NCBI GenBank assembly: GCA_903861055.1 | Contig: CAIOSU010000281.1 | Location: 1-12,371, forward strand | DNA: 12,371 nucleotides | Source of the DNA: an uncultured bacterium | GTDB lineage: Bacteria; Bacteroidota; Bacteroidia; Chitinophagales; CAIOSU01 | Reading direction: 5' to 3' | Shown: positions 7,639 to 12,371 of the stretch, in pieces | How the letters are laid out: each line of letters opens with the position of its first letter | How positions within the stretch are numbered: position 1 is the stretch's first letter | Notes under the pieces: generated by a model | The model's database searches: none | The model's input: the letters and a program-made list of their open reading frames with translations, nothing else | Told to the model about the DNA's origin: nothing | Program-made: the position numbers and the translations under genes

Positions 7639-7741
7639 ATAGACGCAATGTAAACGATAGATGCCAGATGACAGAAGATAAATGTAACGTGTAACTTGTA
7701 AGTTCCTTTAAAAAGTCTTGTGTCTTGTGTCTTGCGTCTAT
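7639..7741. repeat. Heptanucleotide-repeat block bounded by a perfect 10-bp inverted repeat
   Basis: ATAGACGCAA (7639-7648) and TTGCGTCTAT (7732-7741) are exact reverse complements. Between and partly over them lie runs with 7-base periodicity: TAGATGC/CAGATGA/CAGAAGA (7658-7678), TGTAACG/TGTAACT/TGTAAGT (7683-7703) and GTCTTGT/GTCTTGT/GTCTTGC (7715-7735). The block fills most of the gap between the divergent ABC and valS promoters. It has no coding potential that I can support. Confidence 0.6.
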
Positions 7742-7753
7742 CTCATATCTTTG
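7725..7753 (+). promoter_or_regulatory. valS promoter with exact TAnnTTTG -7 box
   Basis: TATCTTTG (7746-7753) matches the Bacteroidota -7 consensus exactly. TTG at 7725-7727, 18 bases upstream, is the best -33 element and is itself part of the GTCTTGT heptad repeat. The -7 box ends only seven bases before the valS ATG at 7761, so the transcript should have almost no leader. Confidence 0.6.
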
Positions 7754-7760
7754 CACGACT

Positions 7761-10382
7761 ATGGAAATTGCAAAAACCTATAACCCGAAAGAGGTAGAAG
7801 ACAGATGGTATCAACATTGGATGGAGCAAGGATTTTTCCGCTCTGTGCCCGATGAGCGCGAACCATTCACTATCGTCATTCCGCCACCGAATGTTACGGG
7901 TGTATTGCACATGGGCCACATGCTCAACAATACCATTCAAGATATCCTCATCCGCCGTGCGCGCATGATGGGTTATAATGCCTGTTGGGTGCCCGGCACC
8001 GACCATGCTAGCATAGCTACCGAGGCCAAAGTAGTAAACCTACTGCGCGAGCAAGGTATTAAGAAAAGCGACATAGGCCGCGATGCATTCATGGTGCACG
8101 CCTATGAGTGGAAGGATAAGTACGGTGGCATTATCCTAGAGCAGTTGAAAAAACTGGGCGCCAGTTGCGACTGGGAGCGTACCCGCTTTACCATGGAGCC
8201 AAAGCTTTATGCTGCGGTAGTTAAAGTATTTGTTGACCTCTATAACAAGGGCTACATCTATCGCGATTTGAAAATGGTAAACTGGGACCCTCGCGCCCAA
8301 ACTACCCTAAGCAACGAAGAGGTAATATATAAAGAGAACAAACAGGCTAAACTATACTATATAAAGTATGTAATAGCAGGCACTGAAGATTTTATAACCA
8401 TTGCCACTACTCGCCCCGAAACCTTGCTAGGCGATACTGCAGTGTGCGTGCACCCAGATGATGAAAGATACACCGTGTTGCACAACAGAAAGGTTATAGT
8501 GCCATTGGTAAACCGCCACGTGCCAATAATAGTAGATGAGTATGTAGAGCGCGAGTTTGGAACCGGTGCCTTGAAAGTAACACCAGCACACGACATTAAC
8601 GACTATGAACTAGGCAAAAAGCATGGCCTAGAAACCATTGATATAATGAAACCTGACGGAACGATAAGTGAAGCAGGTGAGCTATACATTGGTCAAGACC
8701 GATTTGCTGCTCGCAAACAAATTGTGGCCGACCTTGAAGCCGCTGGATTGCTTATTAAAACCGAAGAAATAGTAAACAAAGTAGGCTACAGCGAGCGCAA
8801 CCCCGACACGGTGGTTGAACCACGCTTAAGCTTACAGTGGTTTGTGGATATGCAGGAGCTGGTAAAGCCAGCCCTGGAAAACGTAATGAATGACAACATC
8901 CATTTCCACCCCGATAGCTTTAAGAACCTGTATAAGCATTGGATGGAAAACATACGCAACTGGCCTATTTCGCGCCAATTGTGGTGGGGGCAGCGTATAC
9001 CAGCCTATTACCTAAGCGATGGTAGGTTTGTAGTGGCTGAAACCATTGAAGAAGCGGTTGAATTGGCTAAGGAGCAGTTTGGCTTAACCAAAGTAACCGC
9101 AGAAGACCTGCGCCAAGACGAGGACGTGTTGGATACTTGGTTCAGTAGCTGGTTGTGGCCTATTTCGGTGTTTGATGGCTTTGAAGGCCCCGAAGAAGTA
9201 GACTACTACTACCCTACCAATGTACTAGTTACCGGCTGGGATATTATTTTCTTCTGGGTTGCTCGTATGGTAATTGCTGGCTACGAGTTTAAAGGCGAAA
9301 AACCATTTAACGATGTGTATTTCACAGGCATGGTTCGCGATAAGCAGGGCCGTAAAATGAGTAAATCGTTGGGAAATTCCCCTGATCCACTGAGCCTGAT
9401 TGACCAATACGGTGCCGATGGCATGCGTGTAGGTATTCTTATTAGTGCACCAAGTGGCAACGATGTTTTGTTTGATGATAAGCTTTGTGAGCAAGGCCGT
9501 AATTTTGCAAACAAGCTTTGGAATGCCTTCCGATTAATACAAGGCTGGGAAGTTACCCCAGGCAAAAATGAAGAAAACGAAGCTTCTATTCAATGGATGC
9601 GCCAGCGCCTTAATATGGCCATTGTGCAGATAGACCAAAGCTTTGAACAATATCGCCTAAGTGAGGCATTGTTAACGGTTTATAACTTGGTTTGGGATGA
9701 GTTTTGCTCTTGGTATCTGGAGATGATTAAGCCCGAATACCAACACCCAATTGATGCCTATACCCTGGAGCAAACAACCTTAATATTGGAAGATTTGTTG
9801 AGGTTATTGCACCCATTTACACCTTTCATTTCAGAGCATATTTGGCAACACATTGGCACAAGAGAAGCCAAGGATAGCCTAATTGTTGCGCAATGGCCAA
9901 AAGCTGGTGAAGTTGACGAAACCCTATTGAGCAACTTTGAGTTGGTTAAAGAAATGATAAGCGGCGTGCGCGACATCAGAAACCAACAACAGGTGAAGCC
10001 AAAGGACACTGTTGACCTATACGGCCAAGTTGCCAACACGGAGCTTTACGAGCAATACCGCCCGCAAATAATCAAATTAGCCAAACTAGGCGTATTTGAG
10101 TATACCGAGAAAGACATTGACAATGCCCAAGCCTTTATGGCCGGCAGCGACCGTTTCTTTGTATCAACAGGCGTAGAAGTTGATGCTGAAGAAGAGCGTG
10201 CCAAAATGCTACAAGAGCTAGAGTATACCAAGGGCTTTATCCGCTCCGTTGAGGGTAAATTGAGCAACGAGCGTTTTGTAAGCAGCGCTCCTGCAGCAGT
10301 AGTTGAGGCGGAACGCAAAAAACTAGCCGACGGAAAGGCAAAGGTGAAAGCTTTAGAAGAGAGTTTGGCTAAGTTGGAGTAA
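7761..10382 (+). CDS. valS: Valine--tRNA ligase
   Basis: This class I aminoacyl-tRNA synthetase charges tRNA-Val with valine in the cytosol and is essential for translation. The 873-residue product has the usual ValRS length and layout. The N-terminal Rossmann fold holds PPPNVTGVLHMGH (41-53) with the HIGH-like HMGH (50-53). The CP1 editing domain contains TTRPETLLGDTAV (216-228) and removes mischarged threonine. WWGQRIPAYY (408-417), DVLDTWFSSWLWP (455-467) and VTGWDIIFFWVARM (490-503) rebuild the active site, and the KMSKS loop is KMSKS at 532-536. The anticodon-binding helical domain follows (about 610-760), then a C-terminal tRNA-binding coiled coil (about 805-873). The frame is open upstream to a TTG at 7725, but ATG at 7761 gives the normal start MEIAKTYNPKEVEDRWY, and 7725 lies upstream of the -7 promoter box. 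Confidence 0.98.
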   Translation: MEIAKTYNPKEVEDRWYQHWMEQGFFRSVPDEREPFTIVIPPPNVTGVLHMGHMLNNTIQDILIRRARMMGYNACWVPGTDHASIATEAKVVNLLREQGIKKSDIGRDAFMVHAYEWKDKYGGIILEQLKKLGASCDWERTRFTMEPKLYAAVVKVFVDLYNKGYIYRDLKMVNWDPRAQTTLSNEEVIYKENKQAKLYYIKYVIAGTEDFITIATTRPETLLGDTAVCVHPDDERYTVLHNRKVIVPLVNRHVPIIVDEYVEREFGTGALKVTPAHDINDYELGKKHGLETIDIMKPDGTISEAGELYIGQDRFAARKQIVADLEAAGLLIKTEEIVNKVGYSERNPDTVVEPRLSLQWFVDMQELVKPALENVMNDNIHFHPDSFKNLYKHWMENIRNWPISRQLWWGQRIPAYYLSDGRFVVAETIEEAVELAKEQFGLTKVTAEDLRQDEDVLDTWFSSWLWPISVFDGFEGPEEVDYYYPTNVLVTGWDIIFFWVARMVIAGYEFKGEKPFNDVYFTGMVRDKQGRKMSKSLGNSPDPLSLIDQYGADGMRVGILISAPSGNDVLFDDKLCEQGRNFANKLWNAFRLIQGWEVTPGKNEENEASIQWMRQRLNMAIVQIDQSFEQYRLSEALLTVYNLVWDEFCSWYLEMIKPEYQHPIDAYTLEQTTLILEDLLRLLHPFTPFISEHIWQHIGTREAKDSLIVAQWPKAGEVDETLLSNFELVKEMISGVRDIRNQQQVKPKDTVDLYGQVANTELYEQYRPQIIKLAKLGVFEYTEKDIDNAQAFMAGSDRFFVSTGVEVDAEEERAKMLQELEYTKGFIRSVEGKLSNERFVSSAPAAVVEAERKKLADGKAKVKALEESLAKLE

Positions 10383-10394
10383 TGCCTGGCACTA

Positions 10395-11423
10395 TTACGG
10401 CAGCAACTCTTGCGAAACTAGTTCATTCACTAATAAATTTGCATACAGGTTATAGCCTTTAGGTGTAAAATGTCCATCGATTGGCCAATAAATGGTCCTG
10501 ATACTGAAGTGGGTGGTTTTGATACTAGGTAGCAAGTCAATAGTATTTGGGCCATAAATGGGGTCTAAATTGGTATCATAGGCTCCATCCCTAACTTCGT
10601 AAGCAAGCGGCTGATATACGATGCGATAACTAAAGCCCTTGGCTAATGATAATTGTTCCAACTTTTCAAAAACTTCGTTAGCTGCATGGCTAAAGTCAGC
10701 TTGGCAGGCAGTCGATTTTCGCTTGGTTAAAAATGACCCACGCTCCCTATTTAGCACGTCGTGTACCCAAAAACGATATAGGTGCAGATTTCTGTACAAA
10801 GGCTTGACTATTGGGCAAGGCTTCAATTCAAAGCTTCCGTCAGGCTGCATTCTTTCTAATCCACCCCTAACGCAATAGTCCATTAAGTCGGTTGAATTAA
10901 CATTAAACAAGACCAAGTCTGGCTGATAATCTGCAAGAACGTTTTCTAAAATTAGGTAATTGAAGAACAAATCACTCCCTGCCACTGCTCCATTCATCAA
11001 CTCCACGTTATGGTTAGGAAACCTTAAGTCCAATTCAGATTGCATCAAAACTAAAACAGTTGAATCATCGGCTGCACCAAATGACTCGGTAAACGAATCT
11101 CCGAGCAACAAGACCCGCTTTCTTCCTTGTGTGTTTTCCTTGTCTCGCTCAACATCCCTAATTCCTAAACTATTAGTGGTAAAGGAATATTGAAATTCTT
11201 GGTAATTTACACTTATCGTGGTATTGGCAGGTCTGGTCCAAGTAAATTTTCTGCCAAAAGTCTCGTATGCCGAAAAATAGTCTAACCCATTGGCTTCAAT
11301 TGGGCTTTGGTATAGCCCGAATAACCGAATTATTAACTCAAATAAACCTAGAAGGGAAAGGACTATTACTATGGCAGTAATACATGTTAGTAAACACCAT
11401 TTTAAGCTCTTAGTCCTAGCCAT
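10395..11423 (-). CDS. Membrane-anchored SGNH/GDSL-like hydrolase family protein, function unknown
   Basis: The 342-residue product starts with a single hydrophobic segment (about residues 8-36) after a short basic stretch, so the rest probably lies in the periplasm. The SGNH fold is indicated by block I VLLLGDSFTESFGA (104-117) with nucleophile Ser110, a possible block II glycine in NGAVAGSD (144-151), block III-like LFNVNSTDLMD (172-182) and a C-terminal WPIDGHFTPKGY (313-324) supplying Asp316 and His318. Related SGNH proteins remove or transfer acyl groups on polysaccharides or lipids; the substrate cannot be told here. The ATG at 11421-11423 comes directly before the membrane anchor. The gene converges on valS with 12 bases between the stop codons. 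It is 196 bases from the kinase gene upstream, so it may have its own promoter, though I find no good TAnnTTTG box. The fold is likely; the activity is inferred. Confidence 0.85.
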   Translation of the reverse strand: MARTKSLKWCLLTCITAIVIVLSLLGLFELIIRLFGLYQSPIEANGLDYFSAYETFGRKFTWTRPANTTISVNYQEFQYSFTTNSLGIRDVERDKENTQGRKRVLLLGDSFTESFGAADDSTVLVLMQSELDLRFPNHNVELMNGAVAGSDLFFNYLILENVLADYQPDLVLFNVNSTDLMDYCVRGGLERMQPDGSFELKPCPIVKPLYRNLHLYRFWVHDVLNRERGSFLTKRKSTACQADFSHAANEVFEKLEQLSLAKGFSYRIVYQPLAYEVRDGAYDTNLDPIYGPNTIDLLPSIKTTHFSIRTIYWPIDGHFTPKGYNLYANLLVNELVSQELLP

Positions 11424-11474
11424 GCTGCCCTATTAAAATAACAATTATTACATCAAGTTAATTATTTTTTTGTG

Positions 11475-11508
11475 AATATACATAAACTGCTCCTGTAAAC
11501 AGTATATT
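11475..11508. repeat. Short perfect inverted repeat upstream of the SGNH gene
   Basis: AATATAC (11475-11481) and GTATATT (11502-11508) are exact reverse complements separated by 20 bases. It sits about 52 bases before the start of the SGNH gene. It could be an operator or a chance AT-rich palindrome; nothing else supports a function. Confidence 0.3.
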
Positions 11509-11535
11509 TATTGCATTGCCAATCAATTAGTTTAA

Positions 11536-11559
11536 GTGGTATATTAATTTGCATACCAC
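11536..11559 (-). terminator. Hairpin between kinase and SGNH genes, possible terminator of the folK-kinase transcript
   Basis: GTGGTAT (11536-11542) and ATACCAC (11553-11559) form a perfect 7-bp stem with a 10-base loop. It lies about 60 bases past the kinase stop codon (11620-11622) on the minus strand. No long T-run follows, so it is a weak candidate. Confidence 0.3.
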
Positions 11560-11619
11560 AGACAGGAAATACCCTTGGCATTGGAAAAACAACTAAACTC
11601 AAAACAATAGGACATTATT

Positions 11620-12228
11620 TTACAAGCGAGTAATTCCGTTAGGATAAGGTTGTTGCAGCCGATTTAGCATCCAATCCAAATCAGCTGAACCTTCCCTAAA
11701 GTCCCTTTCTCGTGCATCAATAACCACGATAGGTTGGTTAGCTAATAAGCTTAAGTGGCTCAGGTAATTATCCTGTATTTGCTTCAGATAAGCAGCAGGT
11801 ATAGCTTGCTCGTATTTTCGGCCACGTTGCAAAATGTGTGCGTTAAGTTGCTCTGTACTGCGGTCCAGATATATAATAAGGTCTGGCTTATGTGCGGTTT
11901 CCATTAACCCCTTATAAATACTCTTAAAAACCTCCAATTCAGCGCCCTTTAGAGTTACCTCAGCAAAATAAAGTGATTTGGCCAGTGAATAATCGGCTAC
12001 TATCGGCTCATTGGCCAATAGGCGCCACTGCTCGTAGCGCTTAGCTAAAAAGTACAGTTCTGTATGGAAAGCATACTTATCGGGTTCTGCGTAAAAATTT
12101 GCTAGAAAAGGATTTTGTTCAAACTGCTCTAGCACCAATTTTCTGCCCGTAGCTGCTGCTATCAGGGTGGCTAGCGTAGTTTTACCAGCACCAATGTTAC
12201 CCTCAACAGATATTACCTTATGCAGCAT
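11620..12228 (-). CDS. Deoxynucleoside kinase (dGK/dCK/dAK family)
   Basis: This 202-residue enzyme probably phosphorylates a deoxynucleoside to its monophosphate, using ATP or another NTP, as a salvage step for dNTP supply. The P-loop is GNIGAGKT (10-17). Further family marks are QNPFLANFY (38-46), YAFHTELYFLAKR (52-64, substrate-binding helix), VADYSLAKSLYFA (77-89, replacing the DRS motif of animal enzymes), YLDRS (120-124) and the LID arginines in QRGRKYE (134-140). The frame opens at an ATG at 12256-12258, ten codons earlier. I chose ATG at 12226-12228 because MLHKVISVEGNIGAGKTT is the usual family start and because the longer form would overlap folK by 41 bases instead of 11. The 11-base overlap suggests translational coupling with folK. 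Which deoxynucleoside is preferred (dG, dA or dC) cannot be read from the sequence alone. Confidence 0.92.
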   Translation of the reverse strand: MLHKVISVEGNIGAGKTTLATLIAAATGRKLVLEQFEQNPFLANFYAEPDKYAFHTELYFLAKRYEQWRLLANEPIVADYSLAKSLYFAEVTLKGAELEVFKSIYKGLMETAHKPDLIIYLDRSTEQLNAHILQRGRKYEQAIPAAYLKQIQDNYLSHLSLLANQPIVVIDARERDFREGSADLDWMLNRLQQPYPNGITRL

Positions 12229-12371
12229 GGTTTGTTTTGAGGCGCACTGAGCCCTCATCTGAGCAACGCTCTAGCAATTCGGCCATGGTATAGCCACTAA
12301 CCGGATGAACCAAATCAGGTGCTATTTCGGCCAAAGGTGTTAAGGCAAATTTGCGCTGCTCTAGGCTGGCA
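12218..12371 (-). CDS. folK: 2-amino-4-hydroxy-6-hydroxymethyldihydropteridine diphosphokinase (partial, C-terminal 50 residues)
   Basis: The minus strand enters from the right edge in an open frame and ends at TAA (12218-12220). The fragment contains RKFALTPLAEIAPDLVHPVS, which matches the conserved C-terminal segment of HPPK (PL-EIAP-LVHP; E. coli has PLFEIAPELVFP). It continues with GYTMAELLERC, a typical last helix. HPPK transfers pyrophosphate from ATP to 6-hydroxymethyl-dihydropterin in folate biosynthesis. The catalytic part lies outside the window. The stop overlaps the start of the deoxynucleoside kinase by 11 bases, so the two are probably co-transcribed. Confidence 0.8.
   Translation of the reverse strand, partial: ASLEQRKFALTPLAEIAPDLVHPVSGYTMAELLERCSDEGSVRLKTNHAA

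Noticed and set aside
7725..7760. Twelve extra N-terminal codons for valS from a TTG start
   Set aside because: They lie in the heptad repeat and promoter, and the ATG at 7761 gives the normal ValRS N-terminus.
10372..10408. Possible bidirectional terminator between valS and the SGNH gene (AGTTG/CAACT and GTAAT/ATTAC pairings)
   Set aside because: The arms are only 5 bases, the spacing is asymmetric, there is no T-run, and most of it is coding sequence.
12229..12258. Ten extra N-terminal codons for the deoxynucleoside kinase
   Set aside because: They lie in the folK coding region in another frame, and the P-loop would be unusually far from the start for this family.

Overview
The window looks like a chromosomal segment of a Bacteroidota bacterium, probably from the Chitinophagales/Sphingobacteriales/Cytophagales side of the phylum. 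Three signs support this. A giant surface protein ends in a type B sorting domain for the type IX secretion system (T9SS) and carries SprB-type repeats. Two promoter boxes resemble the phylum's TTG...TAnnTTTG consensus. Start codons lack Shine-Dalgarno sequences. No phage, transposase, CRISPR, tRNA or rRNA is visible, and most genes are housekeeping or cell-envelope genes.

Layout. Position 1-647 (minus) is the N-terminal part of a large acyl-CoA dehydrogenase cut by the window edge. Position 800-6616 (minus) is a 1938-residue secreted protein: signal peptide, DUF7948-like head, propeller-like region, eleven SprB-like modules and a T9SS type B C-terminal domain. Its core is a 164-residue two-module unit present in three tandem copies. 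Position 6877-7554 (minus) is a MacB/LolD-type ABC transporter ATPase with a non-ATG start and no permease beside it. Position 7761-10382 (plus) is valyl-tRNA synthetase (valS), transcribed divergently from the ATPase. Position 10395-11423 (minus) is a membrane-anchored SGNH/GDSL-like protein that converges on valS with a 12-base gap. Position 11620-12228 (minus) is a deoxynucleoside kinase whose start overlaps the end of folK (12218-12371, minus, partial).

The genes do not form one pathway. folK and the kinase look translationally coupled (folate and nucleotide metabolism). valS is an independent essential gene. The adhesin would depend on T9SS genes encoded elsewhere. No stretch without a gene exceeds 300 bases.

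The least ordinary DNA is non-coding. Both gaps flanking the ABC ATPase gene (6617-6876 and 7555-7760) hold degenerate tandem heptanucleotide repeats associated with inverted repeats: 18 bp with 17 matches across 6753-6883, and 10 bp perfect across 7639-7741. The second ends four bases before the valS -7 box. I see no convincing new multi-gene system; the heptad/inverted-repeat elements and the recently amplified adhesin unit are the best leads.
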